A DNA stretch of 64,000 bases from Holophagales bacterium. GTDB lineage: Bacteria > Acidobacteriota > Thermoanaerobaculia > UBA5066. Shown here piece after piece: positions 1 through 10,817 of this stretch. The DNA lies in NCBI GenBank assembly GCA_016714815.1, contig JADKBZ010000021.1, positions 47,270 through 111,269 of the forward strand, given 5' to 3'. The position numbers and the translations under genes were made by a program. The notes beneath the pieces are model-generated. The model saw only the letters and a list, made by a program, of their open reading frames with translations. It ran no database searches and was not told where the DNA came from. The number at the start of each line of letters is the position of its first letter. Position 1 is the first letter of the stretch.

Positions 1-2031
1 CTTCGGCGTGACCGTCTGGGATCCAACCGTCGAGGCCGGTGCTCCCGACAAAGTGGCCATATCGTTGAGCTGCGTCTGGCCTTTGGCGGGCAGTGAGACC
101 GGAAGCGGGATCTCAGCCTTCCCTTCCGCCGTCGAGAGCAGCGCCTCCAGCTGCGTTCCACGCCCTGTCGCATCGGTCACGACCAGGTTCGTCCGAAACC
201 CCTCGCCGAGGAGTCCGGCCGAGAACGTGAGCGGAAAGGCCGGGCCGGCAGCGGTGAGCATGTCGACGGACCCGACTCCCATGCCGAACGTTCCTGTCGG
301 GGATGTGGTGTAAGTGCGACTCGTGGCCTCGATGGAACGACCCGCTTCGGGAACGAGATAGAGAGCACCGGATCCCTGCTCCAGGTGGAAGAGCGTGTCG
401 AGGACGTCGGGGATGACCTGGATGGAGGCTCCGGCCAGCACGATGGCCGCGTCGGCTGCGGCGCCGGTCGTTTCGGGGTTCGGCAGGAGCCGAACGCTGA
501 GCCGGACCGGCTCCCTTTCCGGGTTTCTGAGGACCAGATCGGTCCGCCAGGTGGCGCCAAACCGACCTGGCGCGCGGGCGGAGGCCGGGATCACGAGCTG
601 CTGCCGAAGCGAGGCGCGGATGACTCCGCCGCTCTGGTAGACGTCTTTTCCGCCGCCGCCCCCGCTCGCGGCTGAAGGTCCGCTCGTCGGTGGGAGGGTC
701 GCCCCGGCGTCGAAGAGGAAAGGAGCGCCCTCGTCCACGGCGTCCACGTCGAGGTGGACGAATCCCAGGCCTCCCAGCTCGGGTCGAACGAGGAGCTCGT
801 CGTACGACGAGGGCGGTGGCTCGCCGACGTGCCAGACGGCGAGCCCATTCCAGTAGCGGTACCCCTGGAAGCGCCTCGTTCGGATCAGCAGCCGGGAGCC
901 GGACGCCGCGGCGTGCACCGTCCAGATAAAAGGGCGCGAGGCATCCCGCCAGACATCTCTCACCGCTCCGTCGCCCGAGTGCGACATGAGCACGGTGTCC
1001 GCCGAGCCCATCCTCGCGATCCAGGCCCCGGTGAAGTCGGGTGTCGGAACGGCGAAGACCTCCAGCTGGGGCCACGAGTTCCCGGTGGACACCAGCTCCC
1101 GGAGGACGCCGTCCTTCCAGAGCGCGACGGACTGCATCGAAGGGAGGGGATCCAGCGGTGTGACGATGCCCCCCCAGTACCAGTTCACGGTGAGGTAAGC
1201 CGCGCCGTCCGGAGTGATCCACCCTTCGATCGCCGGCCACGTGTAGTTCCCTCCGAGGGGCACCTCGAAGAGGGGCTGGACGGTTCCCGCGAGATCGAGG
1301 ATGGCGACTTTCCAGGAGGAGTTCGTGTACGGGTCGTCGGGCCAGGGTCCGAAGAAACGAGCTCCGACGAGGAATCTGGTCCCGCCGAGATCGGCCCCGA
1401 GGAGCTCAAACCAGCCGGAGGCGATGCTCAGCATTCGAGCCGACCCGTCGGCCGCGATCACCCAGAAGCCGGACTGGCTGGGGTTGGAAGTCGCCAGAGC
1501 GAGAACGAAGGGGTTGCCGGCGTTCCCGAGACGAAGGGCGGACGACGTCGCGCCGAAGATCGGGCCGCCGATATCCCAGTCCGATGATGAGAAGGCATCG
1601 TTGTGGTTGACGAGATAGGCCCCGCCCGGCAGAGAGACGGAGGCCCAGGTCACGCCACCGTCGGGGCTGTAGAGGAATCCGGAGCCTGAAGCGACGAGGA
1701 TCCGAAAGGTGCCGTCTTCATCCTCCAGCGCAGCGACGATGCCAAGACGCGCTGGCGTGCCGTCGGGGGTGATGTCGCGCGGCGACTCCAGGCCCTGGGA
1801 ATCGTGCACGACGAGGCGCCAGAGGTATCCGTAGTCGAACTCCGAAGGCCTCACGATGCCGGCTTGTTCCCGCAAAACGACGTGCCGTGCCGCGCGCTTC
1901 TGGATCGCCGGGACGGACTGGACCGGCGCGATGGGAGCGTACGAGATGATTCTCGCCGACGCAGGAACCTCGCTAAGGGCGGATCCAACGAGCACGAGAA
2001 GGATGTTCTTCAGCCAGGCTCGGTGCGTCAT
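1..2031 (-). CDS. Large secreted protein, C-terminus cut by the window edge
   Basis: An open reading frame of 677 codons runs without a stop from an ATG at 2031 off the left end. The first residues (MTHRAWLKNILLVLVGSALS) form a Sec signal peptide, so the product is exported. The middle is rich in Trp, Gly and Asp with short beta-like stretches (for example SPDGGVTWASVSLPGG), as in beta-propeller or sialidase-like repeat proteins. Near residues 500-640 a run resembling WRTDLVLRNPEREPVRLSVR looks like a beta-sandwich domain often at the C-terminus of secreted Acidobacteriota proteins. No catalytic motif was recognised and the function is unknown. It is transcribed away from the ATPase gene to its right. 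The reading frame and signal peptide are directly visible; the domain assignment is inference. Confidence 0.7.
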   Translation of the reverse strand, partial: MTHRAWLKNILLVLVGSALSEVPASARIISYAPIAPVQSVPAIQKRAARHVVLREQAGIVRPSEFDYGYLWRLVVHDSQGLESPRDITPDGTPARLGIVAALEDEDGTFRILVASGSGFLYSPDGGVTWASVSLPGGAYLVNHNDAFSSSDWDIGGPIFGATSSALRLGNAGNPFVLALATSNPSQSGFWVIAADGSARMLSIASGWFELLGADLGGTRFLVGARFFGPWPDDPYTNSSWKVAILDLAGTVQPLFEVPLGGNYTWPAIEGWITPDGAAYLTVNWYWGGIVTPLDPLPSMQSVALWKDGVLRELVSTGNSWPQLEVFAVPTPDFTGAWIARMGSADTVLMSHSGDGAVRDVWRDASRPFIWTVHAAASGSRLLIRTRRFQGYRYWNGLAVWHVGEPPPSSYDELLVRPELGGLGFVHLDVDAVDEGAPFLFDAGATLPPTSGPSAASGGGGGKDVYQSGGVIRASLRQQLVIPASARAPGRFGATWRTDLVLRNPEREPVRLSVRLLPNPETTGAAADAAIVLAGASIQVIPDVLDTLFHLEQGSGALYLVPEAGRSIEATSRTYTTSPTGTFGMGVGSVDMLTAAGPAFPLTFSAGLLGEGFRTNLVVTDATGRGTQLEALLSTAEGKAEIPLPVSLPAKGQTQLNDMATLSGAPASTVGSQTVTPK

Positions 2032-2213
2032 CGACTTCTCCAAGGCCTTACGCGGGCGGCATGACTCGCGAAAGACCGAGCGGGTATCGGCCCAGCATAG
2101 GGCCCTCGCCTGTTGGCTGCCAGCCCACGCGCTGCGTGGCCCGGAATCGACCGGAAGCGGAACCGTGACGAAGCGCAGGGAGGCGTGAAGTCAGCCGCGG
2201 CGCTTCTGGGACC

Positions 2214-3722
2214 TCACCCCACCTTCCCTCGCCACTGGATCCGCTCCGCCCTCCCGAGCAGGCAGGTCAGGATGTGCGCCGGGATGCGGAGGTACTTCGT
2301 CCGGTGGTCCGGGAACGTGGAGACGCCGAAGTCCTCGTTCCGCTTCGTCACGAAGTAGGCCCGCTCCAGCTTCTCCTCGCGGCAGAAGGCGACGAGGCCG
2401 GACGTGGCATGAAGTGTGGCCGTATCGCGGTACTTCACCTCGAACGGGATGGTGTACGACGGGCTCTGGACCACGATGTCGACCTCGAGGAGCTTCTCGT
2501 CGCCGCGCTCCTCGCCTGCCTTCGGCCGGCCGCGCTTGCCACCCGTCGCCGCGGGCGCGAGCCAGTAGGAGACGCGCGGGGTGTCCTGGTAGTAGAAGGC
2601 GAAGACGTGACGCAGGACCGTCGTCTCGGCGACGAGGCCCATCTCGGCGGGATCGTCGAGAATCTGATCACCCTTCAGGAGTACGGCGTTCCGGAGAGCG
2701 GCATCGGCGATGTAGATCTTGTCCTTCGCCTTCAGGATCTTCTTCCCGGAGATCGCGATGGGAGGAAGTCGGTAGATGAGATGGGCCTGCTCGAGGACCT
2801 CCAGGTGATTCTCGACGGTGGGGGCCGCGACGCCGAGCGCAGTGGCCACCGTCTTGACAGCGAAGATGCCCCCTGTGTGGAGGCAGAGGTAGATGAAGAG
2901 CTGCTCGAATTCACGGACTGAGCGCACGGCGTAGAGGGCGACGAGGTCCTTGCGAAGGACGCGTTCGACGACGTCCTCTCGGAGGATCTGCTGGGCGATC
3001 TCGACGCTCGCCTGCTGCGCCGTTTCCGGGAAGCCGCCGACGAGCAGGTACCGGCGAAACTCGGGGAGGAGGGGACGCGCTGCCTGGGAGATGCCACCGA
3101 AGAGGCTGGGCGCGGACGTGAAGAGGTCCTGGAGCTTCAGCTCGTCGAGCAGTTTCGGGATCCCTACTTCACGGATCCGGAGGTACTCGTAGAAGGACAG
3201 CGTCGGGATCGGGACGGTGATCCAGCGGCCGACGCCGCTCTCGGCCTGCTTGCGCTTCGTCGCGACCGCCGCGGAGCCGGTCGCGAGAATCCGGTACTCG
3301 GGGTGGTGGTCGACGAGGGTTTTCACGTGGAGCTCCCAGTCCTCCGCGTACTGAACCTCGTCGAGCAAGAGGACCGCGGGCCTTCCCTCGGCGAAGATGT
3401 CCTCACGGTAGATCCGAAGCAGGTCGGTGAGGCTGGCGAGCTTGAGGAGAGGGTGGTCCAGGCTGATGTAGACCACGCTGACGGGTTCAGCTCCTCCCGC
3501 GAGCAGCAACTCCGCGACCTGCTTTAGAACGGTTGTCTTTCCCACCCGTCGAGGACCGCTGAGGAGAATCGCCCGCTTGAACTTCGGGTCCTCCAGGAGC
3601 CGGACGCACTGGTCGAACGCGAGCCGGCGAAACGTGGGGACGCTCATGGGCAGCCCCGCCCACCACGGGTTGAAGCCGCGGAGTACGTTGAGGATCTGGG
3701 AGCGGTCGAGTTCGAAAGCCAT
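2214..3722 (-). CDS. AAA-family ATPase with DUF4143 C-terminal domain
   Basis: This 502-residue protein has a Walker A motif GPRRVGKTT near residues 56-64 and a Walker B strand AVLLLDEVQ near 115-123, followed by ATGSAA, as in the AAA_14/DUF4143 family. A winged-helix-like segment lies around residues 270-320. The C-terminus carries a PD-(D/E)xK-like pattern (EVDIVV then FEVKYRD), the nuclease-fold signature of DUF4143 proteins. Family members are common, often sporadic ATPases linked to mobile DNA or toxin-antitoxin-like loci; their cellular role is poorly defined. The gene stands alone. An AT-rich stretch at about 3725-3800, unlike the surrounding DNA, is the likely promoter. The family call is firm; a biological function is not. 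Confidence 0.85.
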   Translation of the reverse strand: MAFELDRSQILNVLRGFNPWWAGLPMSVPTFRRLAFDQCVRLLEDPKFKRAILLSGPRRVGKTTVLKQVAELLLAGGAEPVSVVYISLDHPLLKLASLTDLLRIYREDIFAEGRPAVLLLDEVQYAEDWELHVKTLVDHHPEYRILATGSAAVATKRKQAESGVGRWITVPIPTLSFYEYLRIREVGIPKLLDELKLQDLFTSAPSLFGGISQAARPLLPEFRRYLLVGGFPETAQQASVEIAQQILREDVVERVLRKDLVALYAVRSVREFEQLFIYLCLHTGGIFAVKTVATALGVAAPTVENHLEVLEQAHLIYRLPPIAISGKKILKAKDKIYIADAALRNAVLLKGDQILDDPAEMGLVAETTVLRHVFAFYYQDTPRVSYWLAPAATGGKRGRPKAGEERGDEKLLEVDIVVQSPSYTIPFEVKYRDTATLHATSGLVAFCREEKLERAYFVTKRNEDFGVSTFPDHRTKYLRIPAHILTCLLGRAERIQWRGKVG

Positions 3723-3855
3723 CGAAGTCAGCTTAGGAGATTAGGTGCGAAGAGTCTATAGCGTACATAGCATTAAATGGCATTTATATCTCGTTATGGT
3801 CCATGGATGTGCCTCTGGAGGCTGCGAGAGAAAGACTCATCCTGCCGGTGCCGGA

Positions 3856-4340
3856 CTATCCCAGCGCGACGACCTGCGGCGTTCTGCCCTTCGGGCCCGG
3901 CCGGAGGAACCCGCCGCTCGAAGCCCGCCGTTGGTCCCGATCGGCGAGCGTCTCCGCCCGGGACCGCAGCCGTGGGTGGCTGTGGAGCCACTCGAAGAAG
4001 GGGACCGTCCGGACGAAGAGGTCCCGGCCCGGGAGGCGGAGTCCGGCATCGTCGAAGTCCTGGGTGAGGGCGTACGTGGAACGAATCGTCCGCCCGAGGA
4101 TCGCCGCGATCTGCCGGACCCCGAGCCGGGGCACGACCGGCAGCTCGTAGGGGCGCGGACGCCGGCGGGCCACACGTCGATGGTGACGGTCTCCGTCGTC
4201 CCGGGCAGGTCCAGGACCCACGGCAAGCGCAGGAGGTCCGTTCGGCACGACGGGCAGCGGAACCATGCATCCTCGCAGGTGGCGTTCAGCAGACGGGTGG
4301 GGCGGGAGGCGGACTGTCCGGCCGCAGTGGTCAGTTCCAT
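3856..4340 (-). pseudogene. Frameshifted copy of a small zinc-ribbon-like protein (R1 copy)
   Basis: The ATG at 4340, preceded by an AAGGAGAG ribosome site, opens the same protein as the intact gene ending at 58887 (MELTTAAGQS, then CEDAWFRCPSC). After WPAGVRAP the frame is lost at about 4150-4160: this copy has a run one G shorter than the intact copy. The rest of the protein (PVVPRLGVRQIAAILGRTIR and onward) continues in another frame to a stop at 3856. It is therefore an inactivated duplicate unless the base loss is a sequencing error. It belongs to repeat R1, which continues into remnants of the TPR kinase gene upstream. Confidence 0.6.
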
Positions 4341-4668
4341 GGCGCTCTCCTTTCGCGTCTGCGGATGTCTCGGGACGTCCGCAGCCCGCTACCCCGTAGA
4401 GCGCGGAAATGGAGTCGTTTTTCTCGCGAGACGGACGAAATACTCGCAACTGGCTCGGGCGGGAGGCTTGGAGCTTCTCGAACCCGGCGCGGACGGCGGG
4501 CTTGGCCGCGAAGATCCGGAGCGCCGTCTCGGGGTGCGGTCCGCCGTAGATTTTCCGCTGGAGCGCGAGCGCCTCCTGGAAGTGTCGGGCCGGTCGACGA
4601 GGTTCTGCGCGTGGAGGGCGATGGCCTTCTGGTAATCGCTCGTCGATTCGATGAGGATGTTCGCGAGC
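3895..4668 (-). repeat. Repeat R1, degenerate copy of the 58.9-60.4 kb region
   Basis: By eye this segment aligns in the same orientation with 58939-60402, with high identity over about 3895-4530 and two internal deletions after that. A third, shorter copy (R2) lies at 46617-46872. R1 and R3 bracket the respiratory genes as direct repeats. Confidence 0.75.
4389..4668 (-). pseudogene. Remnant of a TPR Ser/Thr kinase C-terminus with internal deletions
   Basis: Reading on the minus strand gives three pieces of the kinase encoded at 59498-62167: ANILIESTSDYQKAIALHAQ, then HFQEALALQRKIYGGPHPET, then FAAKPAVRAGFEKL. The pieces are in the correct order, but about 0.6 kb and about 0.1 kb between them are missing relative to the functional copy. 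One deletion junction lies in the shared sequence GCGCCGTCTCG, which occurs at both ends of the missing segment in the intact gene, so deletion between short direct repeats is likely. No kinase domain is present. Confidence 0.65.
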
Positions 4669-4814
4669 CGCTCGCGTCCTACTGGCTGGGGCGATCGGAG
4701 ATCCTCGCGTTGAGAGTCGGCACTGAGAAGTAGGGGAGAGGGCGGAAGGACGCACCTTTGTCGTCGTCCCGACGAGAGGGGCATCCTCCCGCGCGTGTCA
4801 GCCTCCGGTAGGAC

Positions 4815-7102
4815 CTACACGGCGTCTCCGCTCTTGCGCGAGCCGAGTAGCAGGACCGCGACGGCCAGGACCAGCGGCACGACGCCGATCGCCAGGAAGA
4901 CGCTGTCGGCGACGACGCGCGCCCACTCGAGCGTGTGGAACGTCCCGCTCATCAGGTAGGTGAGCCGCCGGGCGTGCCAGTAGCCGTTCTGCAGGACGTC
5001 CCAGAGCTGGAGCACTCCCGCCGGGAACAGGTCGACGGCCATCATCAACGCGAGCCCCGCGTTGAGGCCCCAGAAGCCCACCCGGATGAACCGTTCCGCG
5101 CGCGGCCAGACGTCGTCCTTCGCGAGCGAACGCAGGCAGAACACGAGCACGGCCAGGGCCAGCATCCCGAAGACGCCGAAGAGCGCCGCGTGGCCGTGGT
5201 TGGTGGTGAGGGTGGTGCCGACCTCGAAGTAGGAGACGATCGGCAGGTTGATCAGGAAGCCGAAGACTCCGGCGCCGACGAAGTTCCAGAAGCCGACCGC
5301 CATCAGGAAGTAGATCGTCCAGCGGTGGCGGTCGGCGAAGGTCGTCTGGCAGTCCTCGCAACGCCGTTCGCGGAGGCGGACGAAATCCCACGCGTCGAGA
5401 GTGAGCAGTGTGAGCGGGACCACCTCCAGCGCCGAGAAGCACGCGGCAAGGCCCATGTTGAGCGTCCCCTGGCCCGTGAAGTACCAGTGGTGCCCGATCC
5501 CGACGATCCCGCCGGCCAGGTAGAGGATGGCGTCGAGGTAGATGACGCGCGTGGCCGTGCGGGCCGTGACCAGCCCCAGCACGACGAAGATCACGGCGAC
5601 GAGAACGGTCGCGAAGAGCTCGAAGAAGCCCTCCACCCAGAGGTGGATGATCCAGAAGCGCCAGTTGTCGATCACGGCGAAGTTGGTCCGGGGCCCGAAG
5701 AAGAGAGCCGGCAGGTAGAAGAGGGGAATCGCGGCCGCGGCGTAGAGGAAGAGCGAGGCCAGCTCCGAGCGCTGACTGTCACGGATCGCCGGCCGCAGGG
5801 CCCGGTACATCAGGACGAGCCAGCCCACGAGGCCGACCGCCAGCAGGAGCTGCCAGAAGCGTCCGAGGTCCAGGTACTCCGAGCCCTGGTGCCCAAACCA
5901 GAACCAGAGCTTCCCGAGCCGGTCGTTGATCCCCAGCCACTCGCCGCCGAGGCTCCCGAAGACGACGACGGCGAGGGCCACGAGCAGGGCGAGGACGCCC
6001 GCCCGCTGCCCACGGGGCTCGGCCCTCCCACGATCGGCGCGAGGAAGAGACCGCCCGCCACCCACGAGGTGGCGATCCAGAAGATGGCGAGCTGGAGGTG
6101 GAACGTCCGGAGCAGGTTGTAGGGGAGGAACCGCGCGAGGTCGATCCCGTAGAAGGCGCCGGATTCGACACGGTAGTGGGCCAGGGCTCCCCCCGCCAGC
6201 GTCTGGAGCAGGAACAGCAGGGCGACGACGCCGAAATAGAGGCCGACCGCCTTCTGGCTCGGGGTCAGGGTCCAGCGGGAGAAGGCGCTGTCGTGGGCGT
6301 GTCCGGCCTTCGACGAGCCGTGCCAGCCGAGGAAGTCGAACCGGCCGAACGCGAACAGGACGGCTCCCAGCCCGACGAGGAGGGTGACGAGGCTGAGCGC
6401 GCTCCAGAGGTAAGTGGACGCGCTCGGCCGGTTGCCCACGGCCGGCTCGTAGGGCCAGTTGTTCGTGTAGGAGTAGTCCTTCCCGGGCCGGTTCGCGACC
6501 GTGGCCCACGCCGCCCACGCGAAGTAGGAGTTGAGGTCCGCGAGGTCGTGCGGGTCGCGGATGTACTTCGCGGGAAGGCCCGGTGCGGGTTTGTCTCCCG
6601 AGAAGTATTCGGCCCACTCCGTTTTCTGTACTTCCCAGGCGGCCGCCTCGGCCGGCGAGAACCGCAGAGTGCCGGTGGCAGGGTCGTAGCGGTTCTCCTT
6701 GAGAAGGCGGTGGACTCCGGCATCCAGGCTCGTCGCCGTGTCCGGATCCAGCTGCGCGTAGGGCAGGCCGTGGCGTTCCCGGGCGAGCGTGTCCCGAGCG
6801 ACTTCGGCCAGCCGGTGCAGGTACTCGGCGCTGTAGTCCGGGCCGAGGTACGCCCCGTGGCCCCAGAGCGAGCCGTGCTCCATGAGGCCGTACTTGAGGA
6901 AGACCTCCTGCCCGTGCTCGACATTCTCCCGCGTGAAGAGGGTCGCCCCGGCGGAGTCGATGACCCGCTCCGGGATGGGCGGAGCGTTCGTGTAGGTCAG
7001 GACGGTCACGACGGTGAGCAGGCCGAAGCCGAGCACCATCACGAGGATGACGGCGTGGCGCCACCAGGACGAGAGAGGCTTCTCGGAAGGGTCGGTCGAC
7101 AT
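4815..7102 (-). CDS. norZ: Quinol-dependent nitric oxide reductase (qNor), one frameshift
   Basis: qNor reduces two NO to N2O in the cytoplasmic membrane using quinol. The ATG at 7102 gives an N-terminal membrane helix, then the quinol-oxidase-type extracytoplasmic region (HGQEVFLKYGLMEHGSLWG) and the NorB-like heme-copper core. Visible core motifs include FHLQLAIFWIATSW, GIGHHWYFTGQG (metal and heme His) and TTNHGHAALFGVFGM. The total of about 762 codons matches the family. The frame breaks between 6018 and 6025: upstream reads IVGG, downstream resumes EPRGQRAGVLA. One base is missing within a short G/C run, so this is either a sequencing error or a real inactivation. The gene is the last of the minus-strand group DUF6448-RIC-methyltransferase-qNor, 17 nt after the methyltransferase stop. 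The family is certain; whether the protein is made is not. Confidence 0.9.
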
Positions 7103-7119
7103 GGCGGACTCCTCTTCTT

Positions 7120-7587
7120 CTACGAGTGCCGGACAGTACGAAAGGTCCCCTCGAGGATCACGGGGCCGCCGCACGCGAGCGTGAGGCCGGCGACCGGGCG
7201 GTTGTACTCGGTGAGCGGGCCCGGTGGGTCCTTCTCGAACCCGGCGCGAAAGAGCTCCGCCCTCAGCTCCGCCTCGGTCAGGAAGCACTGGGGCTCACCC
7301 GCGACGCCCAGCATCCGGCGCACGAGCACGAGCGACCCGCGGTGCTCGCGCTCGTCCCCCTCGATCGTCACCTCGAGCATCTCCGGACTGACCTGGGTGA
7401 CATCAACGGTCACAGGATGGCGCACCCCTCCGAGAACGCGCCTGTACTGCCCATCCGGCGTGAGCAGATCGACGACGTTCGTCGACGAGCGCCGTAGCAC
7501 GCTCACCGTGAGATCGAGTCGGTAGGGAGCCACGACGGGACACTCATACCGCGAGCGCGAGACGGTGGGGCGTGCGTCTACCGGCAT
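7120..7587 (-). pseudogene. Chimeric ORF: AlkA-like N-terminus joined to methyltransferase C-terminus
   Basis: The 155-codon ORF reads as two unrelated parts. Residues about 20-94 (YRLDLTVSVLRRSSTNVVD to LVLVRRMLG) resemble the N-terminal domain of DNA-3-methyladenine glycosylase II (AlkA); the helix-hairpin-helix and catalytic Asp are absent. Residues about 95-155 (CFLTEAELRAELFRAGFEKD onward) resemble the end of a class I SAM methyltransferase. The join is near 7305. The methyltransferase part ends 17 nt before qNor; its matching N-terminal part lies at 13825-13972 on the same strand after RIC. This suggests one methyltransferase gene split by an insertion. The AlkA resemblance is moderate and the methyltransferase tail is short, so both calls need a profile search. 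Confidence 0.5.
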
Positions 7588-7761
7588 ACGCGGAGACTTC
7601 GTTCAGGACGCGGAGTTCTGGGGCATCCGCCAGCGCCTGGTACCTGCACGCCCTCCATACTGCGTCATGACGCGCGACGGAGTCCACGCCCCTCTTCGCA
7701 GTTCGCAACGCCTGAGGAGTCTGGGCCTGATCGAGGCCCATGCCCCGTTGATCAAGGGCCT

Positions 7762-8613
7762 TCAGGGACGCGTGCCGCGGCGCCTTCGGCGCTCGCCCTC
7801 GGCGCGCGGCTCCGGCACGGGGTAGGAGACGTTCGCCTGGGCGTCCACGACCGCGAACGGCGTCAGCGACGCCGGCGCGCTCTTCGTTCGGGTTAAGAGA
7901 TGGATTACGGGCATGCCGTGCGCGAGCACGTGGTCGGTGACGATGCGCCGGTGGCAGCGCCACCAGACGGCTTCGGCGCACATGATGGCGCACGTCTGCC
8001 TCGAAGCCATGTCGAGCAGCGCGTGCAGGCCGTCCCGGAACGGCGGGGTGCGGGCGTAGTCGGCGTAGTTGCGGAACGGCCGTCGTACCCACCCGGCGTT
8101 GGTGCCTTCTTCCGCAAGCGCGACGTTCGCGCGAAGGCCCCCGAGCGCGGGAAGATGGACGTAATCGAGGCCCGCGCCGGCCAGCGTCTCCGGCAGCACC
8201 TCGATGCCAAACTGCGGGTTGGTTCGCGACCTCGGGATGCTGCGGATATCGACGACGCGGGTCACCGACGCTGCGCGAAGAACGTCGATGAGCTCGCTCG
8301 CCGAACGGGTCGAATGCCCGATCGTGTACAGCGTCCGCCGGTCTGCTTCGGCCGGCGTCCCGGGTGCCGCCGGTCCGTGCGTCACACGGCGCTCGTCCGG
8401 TGCGGCGCCCGGCTGCCAGCGCGTGAGCGTGTCGACGTCCTCGTCGTGGATGCACCGGCCGTCGCGATTGCGCAGCACCGATTCGAGGAGGATCCGGAGG
8501 CTCACGGGCAGGCGTGAAATGCGGGCGATCCCGCCCTTTTCGAGCAAGGGAAGCGGGTAGTAGGTCAGGGATGGCCCGGAAGGGAGACTCAACTGCTGGC
8601 GCACGTCGATCAT
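7762..8613 (-). CDS. Aconitase N-terminal fragment fused in frame to a DUF488 domain
   Basis: From the ATG at 8613 the first 75-77 residues match the N-terminus of aconitase A (TYYPLPLLEKGG, then SRLPVSLRILLESVLRNRDG). Homology ends at RWQP, about 8382. A full DUF488 domain follows: LYTIGHSTRSASELIDVL, VVDIRSIPRSRTNPQF, RPFRNYADYARTPPF and CAIMCAEAVWWRCHRRI. DUF488 proteins have conserved Cys and His residues; their role is uncertain. No aconitase active-site residues are present, so that part is a fragment supplying a start region. The other end of an aconitase lies at 9842-10373 on the opposite strand. Whether the fusion is expressed is unknown. A second DUF488 gene is at 24465-25025. Confidence 0.65.
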   Translation of the reverse strand: MIDVRQQLSLPSGPSLTYYPLPLLEKGGIARISRLPVSLRILLESVLRNRDGRCIHDEDVDTLTRWQPGAAPDERRVTHGPAAPGTPAEADRRTLYTIGHSTRSASELIDVLRAASVTRVVDIRSIPRSRTNPQFGIEVLPETLAGAGLDYVHLPALGGLRANVALAEEGTNAGWVRRPFRNYADYARTPPFRDGLHALLDMASRQTCAIMCAEAVWWRCHRRIVTDHVLAHGMPVIHLLTRTKSAPASLTPFAVVDAQANVSYPVPEPRAEGERRRRRGTRP

Positions 8614-8725
8614 GGCTCTTCCAGGAATCCTTCGCCGAGCCTGGCGTCGGGCTCGTGCTGTCCCTCGGAGACGATACTCTCTCGGAAACGCTGCCCCCCA
8701 CGTTCGGTGCGCCCGGCTGCGCGGA

Positions 8726-8860
8726 GACGACGCCACGGCGGCGCTTTCGGCGCGGGCTTCCCGGAGCTACGGGCTCGTCGCGGGGAGAGACCGGACGCGG
8801 TACATCGAGGCGATGGAGAGCTTCACGTCGCGAGGTGGAGCGCTTTCGGAGCAGATCCGC
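8726..8860 (+). pseudogene. Glycoside hydrolase 15 (glucoamylase-like) internal fragment
   Basis: One plus-strand frame reads SYGLVAGRDRTRYIEAMESF followed by TSRGGALSEQI. This resembles the conserved stretch before the catalytic-base region of GH15 enzymes (AGRD..Y..AME then G-L-L-x-EQ). The similarity stops on both sides within 150 bases, so only an internal piece is present. It lies between the aconitase fragment and the TrpS fragment. This is an eyeball match only. Confidence 0.4.
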
Positions 8861-8892
8861 GACCGGAGACGAAGCGAAGAGCCTATGAATGA

Positions 8893-9600
8893 GTGCGCAT
8901 CGTCTCGGGTGTCCAGCCCTCCGGAAATCTCCACCTGGGGAACTACCTTGGCGCCATCCGGCAGTTCGTCGCCCTGCAGGATCACTCCGAGGGCGAGTGC
9001 TCCTTCTTCGTCGCCGATCTGCACGCGATGACGACCATCCACGACGGGAAGGCGCTGCGTTCTCTCACGCTGCGGGTCGCCACGGACTACCTCGCGCTCG
9101 GCCTCGACCCGGACCGCGCGGTCATCTATCGCCAGTCGGACGTGCCACAGGTCACGGAGCTCGCCTGGATGCTATCGACGGTCACGCCCATGGGGCTGCT
9201 GCAGCGCGGCCACGCCTACAAGGACAAGATCGCTCGGGGGATCACGCCGACGCACGGCCTGTTCGCGTATCCAGTTCTGATGGCGGCCGATGTCCTGATC
9301 GTCCGGGCGGACCGGGTTCCGGTGGGCCGGGATCAGAAGCAGCACATCGAGATGACCCGTGACATCGCCGCGGCTTTCAACAACACGCACGGAGAGGAGA
9401 TCCTGCGGCTTCCCGAGGCGGTGATCCTGCCGAAGGCCTCGGTGGTGCCGGGGATCGACGGCCGGAAGATGTCGAAGTCCTATGGCAACGCCATAGAGCT
9501 GTTCGCCCCCGAGAGCGAGATCCGGAGGTCGGTGATGTCGATCGTCACCGATTCGGCGCCGCGGAGCCGCTCGAAGAAGCTCTCGCCACCATTCTCGTAG
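8893..9600 (+). pseudogene. trpS: Truncated tryptophanyl-tRNA synthetase (N-terminal two thirds)
   Basis: Starting at a GTG, the frame reads the class I synthetase signature SGVQPSGNLHLGNYLGAIRQ with the HLGN (HIGH) motif. It continues through DVPVGRDQKQHIE-like sequence to the second signature KMSKSYGN (KMSKS motif). The match ends at IVTDS, about 9555, followed by 14 unrelated residues and a stop. Full-length TrpS is about 330 residues; this is 235 and lacks the C-terminal anticodon-binding helices, so it is unlikely to work. No good ribosome site precedes the GTG. A complete trpS presumably lies elsewhere in the genome. Confidence 0.75.
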
Positions 9601-10373
<773 letters not shown>

Positions 10374-10402
10374 GACGGCCCGGTCCTCGACGGATTCGCA
10401 GG

Positions 10403-10434
10403 AGGGCCGCGGGAGCGATCCCGCGGCCCTTCTT
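10403..10434 (+). terminator. Rho-independent terminator after aconitase
   Basis: A perfect 12-bp stem (AGGGCCGCGGGA paired with TCCCGCGGCCCT) with loop GCGA is followed by TCTT. The group II intron begins immediately after it, which is the target preference of class C introns. Confidence 0.85.
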
Positions 10435-10817
10435 GTATGCCCAGCATGAGCCACCGCCAGCGGGGGAAGCACCCGTGGGAAGGAGGTCACACCGACCCGA
10501 GCGAAGCGCAAGGGCGGAAGCGCGAGCGACCGTCTGAAAGAAGCGTGGAGCGAGACCCGCGAGCCGACGAACAGAAACCGGATACGAGGCGAAGTCTCCC
10601 GGGGCGAGCGAGCAAGAAGTCGCGAAGCTGCCGTGACCAAGGGGAGGCGGCGTAGATCCGGCGGTTGTGCGGGGAAGGTGGAGGCTCTTATCTGGGGAGA
10701 CCTCGCCCCGGGCTTGAAAGGGCCACGCCGTGGAAGTCGGCGGAGCGAGGAGTCAGCAGAGGCCGTAGTACCGGCAGGCGCCGGGAAGGGCCGAACGGAA
10801 GGGAGAGCGAAGCGGCC

